A DNA stretch of 64,000 nt from Streptomyces hyderabadensis. Its GTDB lineage: Bacteria > Actinomycetota > Actinomycetes > Streptomycetales > Streptomycetaceae. The DNA lies in contig NZ_JAIOJZ010000020.1 of assembly GCF_020404845.1 (NCBI RefSeq), positions 1-64,000 on the forward strand, read 5' to 3'. Numbering within the stretch: the first letter of the stretch is position 1; each line of letters begins with the position of its first letter. Below are positions 40,732 to 49,291 of the stretch, one piece after another. Both the position numbers and the translations under genes were made by a program. The notes below the pieces were generated by a model. It had not been told where the DNA came from, ran no database searches, and was given only the letters and a program-made list of their open reading frames with translations.

Positions 40732-41592
40732 ATGAGCAACCGACCGCCGGGTCATGTGGCGCGTTCCACCCGTGGTCCAGCCAATCGTCCGCATCCCGAG
40801 ACGCCCCGGGGAGCGCCGCGCCGGGCGCCCGCGCGCACCTTCCTCCGTACGGCCGACGGCGTCTCCATCGACGCCGTGTACGAGCCGGGACCGACCGGGC
40901 GCGACCCCTCTGACCTGGCGTTCGTCGTCGCGCACGGGTTCACGGGCGACGCCGACCGGCCGCACGTGCGGCGCATCGCGGCGGCGTTCGCGCGGCACGG
41001 CGCCGTGGTCACGTTCTCCTTCCGGGGCCACGGCGCGTCCGGCGGACGGTCCACCGTCGGGGACCGCGAGATCCTCGATCTGGCGGCGGCGGTCGCCTGG
41101 GCGCGCGGTTTCGGACACACCCGGGTGGCGACCGTCGGCTTCTCCATGGGCGGCTCGGTGGTCCTGCGGCACGCCGCGCTGTACGCCGACGACGCCGTGG
41201 CGGGCACGGACGCCGTGGTGTCGGTCAGCTCCCCCGCCCGCTGGTACTACCGGGGCACGGCACCCATGCGCCGGCTGCACTGGCTGGTGCTGCGCCCCGC
41301 CGGGCGCCTGGTGGGCCGCTACGGCCTGCGCACCCGTATCCACCACCGCGACTGGGACCCGGTGCCGCTGTCACCGGTGGAGGCGGCGGGCCGGATCGCG
41401 CCGACGCCGCTGCTGGTCGTGCACGGCGACCGGGACGGGTACTTCCCCCTCGACCACCCCCGGATGCTGGCCGAGGCGGCGGGTGACCACGGCGAACTCT
41501 GGCTGGAGCCCGGCATGGGCCACGCCGAGAACGCCTCCGCCGGGGAACTGCTGGACCGCATCGGCGACTGGGCGGTGGCCCGGGCGGGCTAG
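40732..41592 (+). CDS. Alpha/beta hydrolase
   Basis: 286 residues, cytoplasmic. The oxyanion segment is VVAHGFTGDADRPHVR, the nucleophile elbow GFSMGGSV, the acid in VVHGDRDGYFPLDH and the catalytic His in GMGHAEN. FSFRGHGASGG is typical of small acylglycerol- or peptide-type esterases. The substrate is unknown. It starts at ATG 40732, divergent from glnR. Confidence 0.85.
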   Translation: MSNRPPGHVARSTRGPANRPHPETPRGAPRRAPARTFLRTADGVSIDAVYEPGPTGRDPSDLAFVVAHGFTGDADRPHVRRIAAAFARHGAVVTFSFRGHGASGGRSTVGDREILDLAAAVAWARGFGHTRVATVGFSMGGSVVLRHAALYADDAVAGTDAVVSVSSPARWYYRGTAPMRRLHWLVLRPAGRLVGRYGLRTRIHHRDWDPVPLSPVEAAGRIAPTPLLVVHGDRDGYFPLDHPRMLAEAAGDHGELWLEPGMGHAENASAGELLDRIGDWAVARAG

Positions 41593-41628
41593 CCTGACGT
41601 TGTTCATCGCCGACGACGAAGGAAGCAG

Positions 41629-41883
41629 ATGGCAAAGGTCACGGTGCGCTACTGGGCCGCCGCGAAGGCCGCGGCGGGGGTGGCCGAGGAGCCGTACGAC
41701 GCGGCGACGCTCGCCGACGCGCTCGGCGCGGTCCGCGAGCGCCACCCCGGCGAACTCACGCGCGTGCTGCTGCGCTGCTCGTTCCTCGTCGACGGCGACC
41801 CCGTGGGCACCCGCGGGCATGAGACGGTACGGCTGGCCGAGGGCGGCACGGTCGAGGTGCTCCCGCCGTTCGCAGGAGGGTGA
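41629..41883 (+). CDS. MoaD/ThiS-like sulfur-carrier protein
   Basis: 84 residues with a ubiquitin-like beta-grasp fold ending in PPFAGG. The C-terminal Gly-Gly is the site of adenylation and thiocarboxylation in MoaD-type carriers. ARRs of the molybdopterin path are not adjacent, so it may serve molybdopterin or another sulfur-transfer path. The sulfurtransferase cysA 2.5 kb downstream is a possible partner. It follows the hydrolase gene by 36 bases and precedes the next gene by three. Confidence 0.85.
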   Translation: MAKVTVRYWAAAKAAAGVAEEPYDAATLADALGAVRERHPGELTRVLLRCSFLVDGDPVGTRGHETVRLAEGGTVEVLPPFAGG

Positions 41884-41886
41884 GCG

Positions 41887-43065
41887 ATGACCGACCAGCC
41901 GCATCAGCCGTACCAACCGCATCAGCCGCATCAGCCGTACGGCCAGGATCAGCCGTACGAGGGATACGACGCACAGGCCTGGCCCGCCCAGCAGCAGCCG
42001 TACCAGTCGTACCCGGGGTACGGGGAGCCGCAGCCGGATCCGAACGCCGGCCAGTACACGCAGCAGTGGCAGGGGCAGACCTGGGAGACGCAGGTGCAGC
42101 CGCCGGTCTCCGCCGAGGAGACGGCGTACCTCCCGCCGCACGCCCAGCCGCAGCCGCAGCCCCAGCCGTACCCGTCGCAGGGATACGGACAGCCGCAGCC
42201 GCAGCCCGAGGCGTACGAGCCCCCCGCGCACGCCCCTGCCTCTGCCCCCGCGCCCGCGCCCGACGCCTCCGCCGAGCCCGGTTACGGTCCCGCGACCGTC
42301 GCCGGGAACACGCGGATCACGGACGCGCAGCGGGCCCGCGCCGAGGGGCGTTCGCCGATCATCGACCCGGGCATGCAGCCGGCCGGGCTCACCGCGCTGC
42401 TCGGGCTGCTGCTGTCCGGCGCGGCGGCGCTCGGCACGTACGCCCTGCTCGTCCCGCTCGTCGTCCTCCAGGCGGTCACCGCGGCGGGCTGGTTCCGGCT
42501 GAACGGCATGTGGCCCGCCCGGCAGGGCATCGCGCTGGGCTTCGCGGGCGCGCTCGCCGCCGACGCGGCGCTGCTGGCGTCGGACCGCTCCCCGGCGGCG
42601 ATCCTCGGCACGCTCGGGGTGTGGGTGCTGCTCTCCCTGGTCCTGCAACTGCGCTCGCACGCCGACCCCGACGAGCGGATGTACGGCCTGATGGCGACCA
42701 TCGCCGCGGCGGCCCTGGCCGTCGTCGCGGGCGGGTACCTCGCCGCCGACGCGGACGCGGTGGCGGTCGGCGGGATCGCGGTGGCCGTGGCCGCCGTGGC
42801 CCGTGCGCTGCCGCTGCCGACCCCGGTGTCCGTGGTCGTGGCGCTGCTCGCGGCGGCCGGGGCGGGCATCGCGGTCGGCTCGGCGACGGACTTCGGGGCC
42901 TCGGGCGCGCTGCTCGGCGCGGGGGCGGCGGTCTGCGCGCTGATCGGCCTGCGGGTGGCGGCCTACGACTACCCCTCCCGCTTCGTCCACTTCACGGCGG
43001 GCGTGGCGCTGCCCCTCGCCGCGGCGGCCCCGGCCGTCTACGTCCTGGGCCGGGCCCTGGCCTGA
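41887..43065 (+). CDS. Membrane protein with Pro/Gln/Tyr-rich N-terminus
   Basis: 392 residues. The first 135 are a disordered cytoplasmic tail of QPYQ-, QPHQP- and PQPQP-type repeats. The rest has eight or more transmembrane helices (LTALLGLLLSGAAALGTYALL; ALGFAGALAADAALLA; VVVALLAAAGAGIAVGSATDFG). No transporter motif is seen; it is a conserved Streptomyces membrane protein of unknown function. Its gene begins three bases after the MoaD-like gene, so both are probably in one transcript that ends at the strong terminator downstream. Confidence 0.75.
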   Translation: MTDQPHQPYQPHQPHQPYGQDQPYEGYDAQAWPAQQQPYQSYPGYGEPQPDPNAGQYTQQWQGQTWETQVQPPVSAEETAYLPPHAQPQPQPQPYPSQGYGQPQPQPEAYEPPAHAPASAPAPAPDASAEPGYGPATVAGNTRITDAQRARAEGRSPIIDPGMQPAGLTALLGLLLSGAAALGTYALLVPLVVLQAVTAAGWFRLNGMWPARQGIALGFAGALAADAALLASDRSPAAILGTLGVWVLLSLVLQLRSHADPDERMYGLMATIAAAALAVVAGGYLAADADAVAVGGIAVAVAAVARALPLPTPVSVVVALLAAAGAGIAVGSATDFGASGALLGAGAAVCALIGLRVAAYDYPSRFVHFTAGVALPLAAAAPAVYVLGRALA

Positions 43066-43072
43066 GCCTCCC

Positions 43073-43110
43073 GACAGGGGGCGCCGTCACAGGTGTCGGC
43101 GCCCCCTGTC
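43073..43110. terminator. Terminator after the Pro/Gln-rich membrane protein gene
   Basis: A perfect 14-bp stem (GACAGGGGGCGCCG and its complement) with a 10-base loop begins eight bases after the stop codon. Confidence 0.85.
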
Positions 43111-43223
43111 ACAGGTGTTCGACAAAACCCGGGGGCGCCCGGGGGCCGCGTTACGCTCGCGCTGGACGGCCGCCGGTCGTCGGGTCCGCCGCCGTCGAGC
43201 GTCCAGGGTTGGGGAAACACCGC

Positions 43224-43961
43224 ATGCGCGCACTGCGAATACTGTTGATCGTCGTCGTGATCCTGGGCGGCCTCTTCGTGATCGCCGACCGTGTCGCCGT
43301 CAACTTCGCCGAGGACGAGGCGGCGGACAAGCTCCGCAGCACCGAGAACCTGGCCGAGACGCCGGACGTCTCGATCAACGGCTTCCCCTTCCTCACCCAG
43401 GTCGCCGGCGGTGAACTGGACGACGTGGAGATCGGCATCGACGACTACGAGGCCTCCACCGGCAACGCGAACGAGAAGATCCGCATCGCCCGCCTGCGGG
43501 CGAACATGAAGGGCGTCGAGTTCTCCGGCGACTACAGCTCCGCCACCGCGGCCACCGCCACCGGCACCGCGACCGTCGGCTACGACGAACTGATGAAGGC
43601 CACCAAGTCCGAGCCCACACAGATCGCGCCCGGCATCGACGCCAAGGTCATCGGCCTCTCCGACGGCGGCAACGGAAAGATCAAGGTGTCGCTGCAGGCC
43701 ACGGTCCTCGGCGTCGAGGTGCCCGAGCCGGTCGAGGTGCTCAGCTCGGTCAAGGTCAAGGACGACGACGTGGAGGTCGTCGCCGACGGGCTGCCGGAGA
43801 TCGGCGGCAGGCAGCTCGCCGAGTCCCGGGTCCGGGCCATCACCGACTTCCAGCAGACCATCGACGAGCTGCCGGGCGGCATCAGGCTCGACAAGGTCGA
43901 GGCGGCCGAGGACGGCGTCGAGATCACGGTGAAGGGTTCGAACGTCAAGCTGGCCGGGTAG
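43224..43961 (+). CDS. LmeA/DUF2993 family envelope protein
   Basis: 245 residues. An N-terminal membrane anchor or signal (LRILLIVVVILGGLFVIA), then a single DUF2993 domain (ADKLRSTENLAETPDVSINGFPFLTQVAGGELDDVEIGI). Mycobacterial LmeA is needed for lipomannan chain growth and binds phosphoinositides. By homology a lipid-binding role at the outer face of the membrane is likely here. ATG 43224 has GGGGAA upstream. The remaining frame upstream is not coding. Confidence 0.82.
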   Translation: MRALRILLIVVVILGGLFVIADRVAVNFAEDEAADKLRSTENLAETPDVSINGFPFLTQVAGGELDDVEIGIDDYEASTGNANEKIRIARLRANMKGVEFSGDYSSATAATATGTATVGYDELMKATKSEPTQIAPGIDAKVIGLSDGGNGKIKVSLQATVLGVEVPEPVEVLSSVKVKDDDVEVVADGLPEIGGRQLAESRVRAITDFQQTIDELPGGIRLDKVEAAEDGVEITVKGSNVKLAG

Positions 43962-44197
43962 GACGACAGGCGGCGCTCCACCGGCGCCCCGCCCGGCGGA
44001 CCCGCGACGTCCGCCCCGCCCGCCGCCGACGGCTGCGTCCGACTGGCGAGACGCTGCCGTCCGTACCGCAGAAGCCGGGGCACCCGCGCCGTCCCCTGCG
44101 GTCCTCCGCGCCGGAGCGACGGGTTTCCGTATCCCACATCTCGGACGATCCCGTCTCATCATGCGACACATCGGTGACACGGCCCGCCCCCAATCCT

Positions 44198-44203
44198 TAC
44201 GAT
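44198..44203 (+). promoter_or_regulatory. -10 element of the leader-peptide/cysA transcript
   Basis: TACGAT lies eight bases before the leader ATG, which places the transcription start at or within a few bases of that ATG, so a leaderless mRNA is likely. A weak GGTGAC about 19 bases upstream could be the -35. Confidence 0.5.
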
Positions 44204-44211
44204 CGGGACCT

Positions 44212-44292
44212 ATGAAGCAACAGGCGGATCTCACGAAGCGGCGGGCAGTGGACCTGTGCCGCGTTGCCGCCATGCTCTGTCGCACCTTCTGA
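44212..44292 (+). CDS. Cysteine-containing leader peptide of cysA
   Basis: A 26-codon frame that contains KRRAVDLCRVAAMLCR and stops three codons after the second Cys. I recognise the RRAVDLCRVAAMLCR motif from short leader peptides placed before sulfur-assimilation and sulfurtransferase genes in actinobacteria. It lies 146 bases upstream of cysA. In mycobacteria, Cys-containing upstream frames of this sort make expression respond to cysteine supply: ribosomes stall at Cys codons when cysteine is short. The UGC and UGU codons here fit that model. Confidence 0.82.
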   Translation: MKQQADLTKRRAVDLCRVAAMLCRTF

Positions 44293-44438
44293 GGCGGACG
44301 GCGACGTCGCCGTCCGAGTCCCCCTCGTCCCTCGCCCCCGCCCCGGCCTGCCCCGGGCACCCGCGCGCCGCCGCACGGCCCGAGCGCGCCCACCCTCGTA
44401 CCGCACGCCCCGCCGCCAACTGCCCCGGAGGAGAAAAC

Positions 44439-45284
44439 ATGAGCCGCAGCGACGTCCTGGTCGACGCCGACTGGCTGCAGGACCACCTGGACGACCCGAG
44501 CATCGCGATCGTCGAGGTGGACGAGGACACGTCCGCCTACGAGAAGAACCACATCAAGAACGCGATCCGGATCGACTGGACCCAGGACCTCCAGGACCCG
44601 GTCCGCCGTGACTTCGTCGACCAGGAGGGCTTCGAGAAGCTCCTGTCGGCCAAGGGCATCGCCAACGACACGCTGGTGGTCCTCTACGGCGGCAACAACA
44701 ACTGGTTCGCGTCGTACGCCTACTGGTACTTCAAGCTCTACGGCCACGAGAACGTCAAGCTCCTCGACGGCGGCCGCAAGAAGTGGGAGCTGGACGCCCG
44801 CGAGCTGGTCCCCGGCGACGAGGTGCCCGAGCGCCCCGCCACCGACTACAAGGCCAAGCCGCAGGACACCTCCATCCGCGCCTTCCGCGACGACGTCGTC
44901 AAGGCGATCGGCGCGCAGAACCTGGTCGACGTCCGCTCGCCCGACGAGTTCTCCGGCAAGCTGCTCGCCCCGGCCCACCTCCCGCAGGAGCAGTCGCAGC
45001 GCCCGGGCCACGTCCCGTCCGCCCGCAACATCCCGTGGTCGAAGAACGCCAACGACGACGGCACCTTCAAGTCGGACGAGGAGCTGAAGCAGCTCTACAC
45101 CGACGAGCAGGTCGACCTGGCGAAGGACACCATCGCCTACTGCCGCATCGGTGAGCGCTCGGCCCTGACCTGGTTCGTCCTGCACGAGCTGCTGGGCGTG
45201 GAGAACGTCAAGAACTACGACGGCTCCTGGACCGAGTACGGCTCCCTGGTCGGCGTGCCGATCGAGCTCGGCGCCAACAAGTAA
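44439..45284 (+). CDS. cysA: Thiosulfate sulfurtransferase
   Basis: 281 residues with two rhodanese domains. It moves sulfane sulfur from thiosulfate to cyanide or thiol acceptors. The C-terminal domain has the active-site loop AYCRIGERSAL with the catalytic Cys; the N-terminal domain (VEVDEDTSAYEKNHIKNAIRIDW; VLYGGNNNWFASYAYWYFKLYG) is the inactive half. ATG 44439 has a perfect GGAGGAG. The next gene encodes the SseC-like partner, the order known from mycobacterial cysA2-sseC2. Control by the cysteine leader peptide upstream is likely. Confidence 0.93.
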   Translation: MSRSDVLVDADWLQDHLDDPSIAIVEVDEDTSAYEKNHIKNAIRIDWTQDLQDPVRRDFVDQEGFEKLLSAKGIANDTLVVLYGGNNNWFASYAYWYFKLYGHENVKLLDGGRKKWELDARELVPGDEVPERPATDYKAKPQDTSIRAFRDDVVKAIGAQNLVDVRSPDEFSGKLLAPAHLPQEQSQRPGHVPSARNIPWSKNANDDGTFKSDEELKQLYTDEQVDLAKDTIAYCRIGERSALTWFVLHELLGVENVKNYDGSWTEYGSLVGVPIELGANK

Positions 45285-45317
45285 GCCCGCCCCTCCCAAC
45301 ACCTCAGGAGTAACGAC

Positions 45318-45605
45318 ATGTGCGGAGCGAAGGCCGGCGGCCCCGACGCCTCGACGATCAAGCCCGGTGAGACCACCATCCAGGGTCAGGTGACCCGCGA
45401 CGGCGAGCCGGTGACGGGCTACGTCCGTCTGCTGGACGCCACCGGCGAGTTCACGGCGGAGGTCCCGACCTCCGCGACGGGCCAGTTCCGCTTCTACGCG
45501 GCCGAGGGCACCTGGACCGTACGCGCGCTCGTCCCGGGCGGCTCCGCCGACCGTACGGTCGTCGCCCAGCAGGGCGGCCTGGCGGAGGTCGCGATCGCCG
45601 TCTGA
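45318..45605 (+). CDS. sseC: SseC-like protein, DUF1416
   Basis: 95 residues. The conserved N-terminus MCGAKAGG has a Cys at position 2; the rest is a beta-sandwich like a CNA-B or transthyretin domain (TIQGQVTRDGEPVTGYVRLLDATGEF). DUF1416 proteins are always found next to sulfurtransferases in actinobacteria and are thought to accept or carry sulfur, though this is not proven. It lies 33 bases after cysA and ends at a strong terminator. Confidence 0.88.
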   Translation: MCGAKAGGPDASTIKPGETTIQGQVTRDGEPVTGYVRLLDATGEFTAEVPTSATGQFRFYAAEGTWTVRALVPGGSADRTVVAQQGGLAEVAIAV

Positions 45606-45616
45606 CGGCGGCAACG

Positions 45617-45669
45617 GCCGAAGGGGCCGCACTCACCGGGTTGGACGCCTGGGGTGCGGCCCCTTCGGC
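45617..45669. terminator. Terminator after cysA-sseC
   Basis: A perfect 16-bp stem (GCCGAAGGGGCCGCAC and its complement) with a 21-base loop lies 11 bases after the sseC stop. Confidence 0.9.
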
Positions 45670-45705
45670 GTGTCCGGACGGGATGTCCGGACCTACGCTG
45701 GAGGT

Positions 45706-45966
45706 ATGTACGCGCGGCGGCGGCACGTCTACTTCGCCATGATGGGGACCTGCATCGTGCTCTTCGTCCTGGCCTGGGGCGTCGTGCGCCTCTGGTCCGT
45801 CCCGGCGGCCGTCGGCCTGTGCGTGTTCGCGATGCTGATCCCGCCGGTGGCCGCGGTGATCGCCAACCGGCGCGGCCCCGACGACCGCTGGTGGGACGAC
45901 CCTTCGGGCGACGCCCAGTCCGACGAGTGGTGGGACGAGCTGGACGGCAAGAAGCGCCCGCACTGA
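45706..45966 (+). CDS. DUF3099 small membrane protein
   Basis: About 86 residues with two transmembrane helices (VYFAMMGTCIVLFVLAWGVV; VGLCVFAMLIPPVAAVIA) and an acidic, Trp-rich tail (DDRWWDDPSGDAQSDEWWDEL). I recognise DUF3099, a conserved actinobacterial family of unknown function. ATG 45706 is preceded by TACGCT six bases upstream, which suggests a leaderless transcript. The frame could also start at 45670 inside the terminator, which is unlikely. Confidence 0.78.
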   Translation: MYARRRHVYFAMMGTCIVLFVLAWGVVRLWSVPAAVGLCVFAMLIPPVAAVIANRRGPDDRWWDDPSGDAQSDEWWDELDGKKRPH

Positions 45967-45977
45967 GCGAGCCCGCC

Positions 45978-46625
45978 CTAGGCCCCGTCCAGGCCCCCGC
46001 CGAGACGTTCCAGGCAGCGCACCGCCAGATCCGCGGGTGAGCCGGGCCCCTCGGCCCCGGCATCGGTGCCGGCCCAGGTCTCCAGGGCGATCCGGATGGT
46101 GTCGGTGGCCGCGGCGGCCACCAGCCGCACCCTCAGCCGCGCCTCCAGCGGATCGCGGCCCTCGTCCCCGGGGGCGGCCAGCCGCGCGATGACCGGCACG
46201 AGCCGTTCCTCGGACTCCTGGTTCACCCGGTACCACACCGCACGCAACGCCGGATCGTCCGCGGCGGCCCGCAGCAGCCCCCGGGTGCGCAGCAGCGCCT
46301 GGGCGGCCTGGGCGTCCGGGACCGCCAGGGCCTGCTCGGCGGCGGTCCGCAGCGCCACGCCGAGCGGGGTGCCCGGCTCCATGCTCTCCAGCAGCCCGCG
46401 CCAGCGGTCGCCGCCGACCGTCAGCAGGGGGCCGACCGCGTCCTGCTTGGAGCGGAAGTACCGGTAGAAGGTGCGCAGCGCGACCCCGGCCTGCCGGGCG
46501 ATGTCCTCCGCCGTCGTGGCGTCCGGGCCCCGGGTGGCGAAGAGTTCCGCCGCCGCGTGGGCGATGTCGAGCTGGGTGGCGGCCTTGCGGCGCTCGGTCA
46601 GGGACGGGGGCGGCTCGGTGCTCAC
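45978..46625 (-). CDS. TetR-family transcriptional regulator
   Basis: 215 residues. The N-terminal helix-turn-helix (RKAATQLDIAHAAAELFATRGPDATTAEDIARQAGVALRTFYRYFRSKQDAV) is followed by a helical ligand-binding domain. GTG 46625 lies six bases after TACTCT, the distance expected for a leaderless mRNA. It is divergent from an SDR oxidoreductase gene, with an inverted-repeat set in the gap, so it probably represses itself and the two dehydrogenase genes. The ligand may be a substrate of those enzymes. Confidence 0.9.
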   Translation of the reverse strand: MSTEPPPSLTERRKAATQLDIAHAAAELFATRGPDATTAEDIARQAGVALRTFYRYFRSKQDAVGPLLTVGGDRWRGLLESMEPGTPLGVALRTAAEQALAVPDAQAAQALLRTRGLLRAAADDPALRAVWYRVNQESEERLVPVIARLAAPGDEGRDPLEARLRVRLVAAAATDTIRIALETWAGTDAGAEGPGSPADLAVRCLERLGGGLDGA

Positions 46626-46653
46626 CCCAGAAGAGTACGTCCCGCGACCCCCT

Positions 46654-46690
46654 GGTGGCACGCCGTGACGTAGTGGCAAACCGTGCCACC
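46654..46690. promoter_or_regulatory. Nested operator between the TetR gene and the SDR operon
   Basis: The outer arms GGTGGCACG and CGTGCCACC (9 bp, 19-base gap) share their right half with the inner repeat GTGGCA-AACCG-TGCCAC (46673-46689). The result is three GTGGCA-type half-sites in the divergent promoter, as expected for a TetR dimer pair. Confidence 0.7.
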
Positions 46691-46709
46691 CAGGCGTACG
46701 GTGACTCGT

Positions 46710-47504
46710 ATGAACCACATGCATCGTTACGAAGGCCGTCGCGTCCTGGTCACCGGCGGCGGCTCGGGCATAGGCCAGGCCACCGTGCTGCGGCTGCTCG
46801 CGGAGGGCGGCACCGTCGTCGCGGCGGACGTCAGCGAGCCGGGCCTGAAGGACACCGTGGAGAAGGCCGGGGCCCACGCGGACCGCCTCACCACGCTCGT
46901 CGTCGACATCGCCGACGAGACCTCGGTGCGCGAGGGCGTCCGGGCGGCGACGGACGCGCTCGGCGGCCTCGACGCCCTGGTCAACGCGGCCGGCATCCTG
47001 CGCTCCTCGCACACCGAGGAGACCGCCCTCGCGGACTTCACCCGCGTCCTGACCGTGAACCTCGTCGGCACCTTCCTGGTGATCCGCGAGGCGATCCCCG
47101 CGCTGCTGGAGGGCAAGGACGCGGCCGTCGTCAACTTCAGCTCGACCTCCGCCGCGTTCGCGCACCCCTACATGGCGGCCTACGCGGCGAGCAAGGGCGG
47201 CATCCAGTCCATGACCCACGCGCTGGCCGCCGAGTACGCGGGACGCGGCATCCGCTTCACCGCCGTCCAGCCCGGCTCCATCTCCTCCGGCATGACCGAC
47301 GGCAGCGGGGTCAGCGGGCAGAGCGTCGGTCCCGGACTGCCCGCGGACGCCGACATGGCCCTGTTCGCGAAGCTCTCCCCCGCACTCGGCCAGGGCTTCG
47401 CCGGTCCGGAGACGGTGGCGTCGGTCGTCGCGATGCTGGCCTCGGAGGACGGCCGGTTCATCACCGGCACCGAGGTCCGCGTCGACGGCGGCACCCACTT
47501 CTGA
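46710..47504 (+). CDS. Short-chain dehydrogenase/reductase
   Basis: 264 residues, classical SDR fold. Nucleotide site VTGGGSGIGQA, NAAGI, and the catalytic Ser and Tyr-x3-Lys in NFSSTSAAF and YAASKGG. The acidic residue after the second strand (ADVSE) suggests NAD rather than NADP. ATG 46710 lies nine codons into the open frame and fits the promoter layout. It is followed 37 bases later by a steroid dehydrogenase-like gene; both are divergent from the TetR gene. Confidence 0.88.
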   Translation: MNHMHRYEGRRVLVTGGGSGIGQATVLRLLAEGGTVVAADVSEPGLKDTVEKAGAHADRLTTLVVDIADETSVREGVRAATDALGGLDALVNAAGILRSSHTEETALADFTRVLTVNLVGTFLVIREAIPALLEGKDAAVVNFSSTSAAFAHPYMAAYAASKGGIQSMTHALAAEYAGRGIRFTAVQPGSISSGMTDGSGVSGQSVGPGLPADADMALFAKLSPALGQGFAGPETVASVVAMLASEDGRFITGTEVRVDGGTHF

Positions 47505-47541
47505 GGGCGCCCGCCCCCCGAACCCCAGAAAGGCACCCACC

Positions 47542-48306
47542 ATGCACGACCTCACCGGCAAGAACGTGATCATCACCGGCGGCGCCCGCGGCCTCGGCGC
47601 GGAAGCCGCGCGGCAGGCGGTCGCCGCCGGGGCGCACGTCCTGATCACCGACGTCCTGGACGCCGAGGGCGAGGCCACCGCCCGCGAACTCGGCGACCAC
47701 GCCCGCTTCCTGCACCACGACGTGACCTCCGAGGAGGACTGGCGGCGGGCCGCCGACTTCGCCGCCACCGAGTTCGGAGCCCTGCACGGCCTGGTGAACA
47801 ACGCCGGGATCTCGACCGGCAGCCTGCTGGAGTCGGAGTCCGTCGAGCACTTCCGCAAGGTGCTCGACATCAACCTCACGGGGGTCTTCATCGGCATGAA
47901 GACCGTGGTCCCCGCGCTGAAGGAGGCCGGCGGCGGATCCATCGTCAACATCTCGTCCGCGGCCGGCCTGATGGGCCTCGCCCTCACGGCCGGCTACGGC
48001 GCCTCCAAGTGGGGCGTGCGCGGGCTCACGAAGATCGGCGCCGTGGAGTGGGGCACCGCCCGCATCCGCGTGAACTCCGTGCACCCCGGGATGACGTACA
48101 CCCCGATGACCGCGGCCGTCGGCATCGAGCGCGGCGAGGGCAAGTACCCGAACACGCCCATGGGCCGGGTCGGCGAGGCCCACGAGATCGCCGGCGCGGT
48201 CGTCTTCCTGCTCTCGGACGCCGCGTCCTACGTCACCGGCGCCGAACTCGCGGTGGACGGCGGCTGGACCACCGGCCCGACCGTGGCGTACGTCATGGGG
48301 CAGTAG
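47542..48306 (+). CDS. 3-alpha(or 20-beta)-hydroxysteroid dehydrogenase-like SDR
   Basis: 254 residues. TGGARGLGAEAARQAVAAGA, LVNNAGISTG, IVNISSAAGLMGLALTAGYGASKWGVRGL and the C-terminal GAELAVDGGWTTGPTVAYVMGQ are almost the same as the S. hydrogenans 3-alpha,20-beta-hydroxysteroid dehydrogenase as I remember it. It is an NAD-dependent, tetrameric cytosolic enzyme. The natural substrate in soil streptomycetes is not certain. Catalytic Ser, Tyr and Lys are all present. Operon with the preceding SDR. Confidence 0.92.
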   Translation: MHDLTGKNVIITGGARGLGAEAARQAVAAGAHVLITDVLDAEGEATARELGDHARFLHHDVTSEEDWRRAADFAATEFGALHGLVNNAGISTGSLLESESVEHFRKVLDINLTGVFIGMKTVVPALKEAGGGSIVNISSAAGLMGLALTAGYGASKWGVRGLTKIGAVEWGTARIRVNSVHPGMTYTPMTAAVGIERGEGKYPNTPMGRVGEAHEIAGAVVFLLSDAASYVTGAELAVDGGWTTGPTVAYVMGQ

Positions 48307-48418
48307 GCCCCGCCGCGGCCGAATCGTGATCAACACGGCCGCAACCCCGAACCCCGGCTGTGGGTCTCCTGTGTGCGCGCGCACGGAACGCGCGCTTCAC
48401 GTTCTGTGGGGGGACGTC

Positions 48419-49291
48419 ATGGAAGAGGAACCGGCGAGACCCGCGGCACCGGCCGCGCCGACGACACCGGAGGGGCCACAGCCGGCGGCGGCCCCCGAGC
48501 CACCCGTCGGCGAGGCCGCACCCGTCGGCGAGGCCGCGCCGGACGCAGGGGCCGCGCCCGACGCAGTGGCTGGACGAAGCCGACGGCGCGGGCGTACGGC
48601 CCTGCTCATCGCCGCCGCCGCCGTGCTGGGGCTGGTCGCCGGCACGTGTACCGGGGTTCTCGTGCAGGCGGACCGGGAGCCGACGAAGCTGCCGCCGCTG
48701 TCGCAGGCCGCGCTCGCACCCAGCACGGGGAAGGCACCGAAGCCGCTGCCCGCCGACCAGGACCGCCGGGTGCGCACCGACGGCGACCTGCGCGAGCTGC
48801 TGTTGAAGAAGCCGAGCGGGGCGCGGGAGATCGAGTGGCTGGACGGCGTCGACGGGTGGATGGACCTCGCGACCTACGCCGGAAACTTCGGGAGCCCGAG
48901 CGAGCAGTTCTCGGAGTACGTCCATGACGACTTCCGCCGGGCGGCCGTCACCCGCTGGCGAACCGGGGCCACCCGCACCGTGGAGATCCGGCTCATTCAG
49001 TTCCACCAGGAAGAAGTCCTGTCCGCACTGGAGGGCAGCGACACCGGGCGGCACTGGGCCGGGTGGGGACGGGAGGACGACACCGACAGGTGGCCCGTTC
49101 CCGGCACCGGGGACGGCGAGGTGTTCGTGCACAACCGTCCGGAGTCCGTGGACGGGTCTCCGCCGCTGTACTCCGCCGAGGCACATGCCTGGCGGGGCGA
49201 CATCGAGATGGAGATCTGGATCGCCGACACGGAGCGGATCGGCAAGGACCAGATCATGGATCTGGCCCGGCGGCAGATGGAGCGGTTGTGA
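48419..49291 (+). CDS. Membrane-anchored protein, first of three paralogues
   Basis: 290 residues: an Ala/Pro/Glu-rich cytoplasmic N-terminus with a repeated PVGEAAP, one transmembrane helix (ALLIAAAAVLGLVAGTCTGVLV) and an extracellular domain. It starts at ATG 48419 with a GGGGGGA site. The extracellular region has the pattern DLRELLLKKPSGA...DGWMDLATYAGNFGSPSEQFSEYV...TRTVEIRLIQF, which recurs in the third gene of this group, so they are paralogues. No known function; a cell-surface role is all the topology supports. Confidence 0.7.
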   Translation: MEEEPARPAAPAAPTTPEGPQPAAAPEPPVGEAAPVGEAAPDAGAAPDAVAGRSRRRGRTALLIAAAAVLGLVAGTCTGVLVQADREPTKLPPLSQAALAPSTGKAPKPLPADQDRRVRTDGDLRELLLKKPSGAREIEWLDGVDGWMDLATYAGNFGSPSEQFSEYVHDDFRRAAVTRWRTGATRTVEIRLIQFHQEEVLSALEGSDTGRHWAGWGREDDTDRWPVPGTGDGEVFVHNRPESVDGSPPLYSAEAHAWRGDIEMEIWIADTERIGKDQIMDLARRQMERL

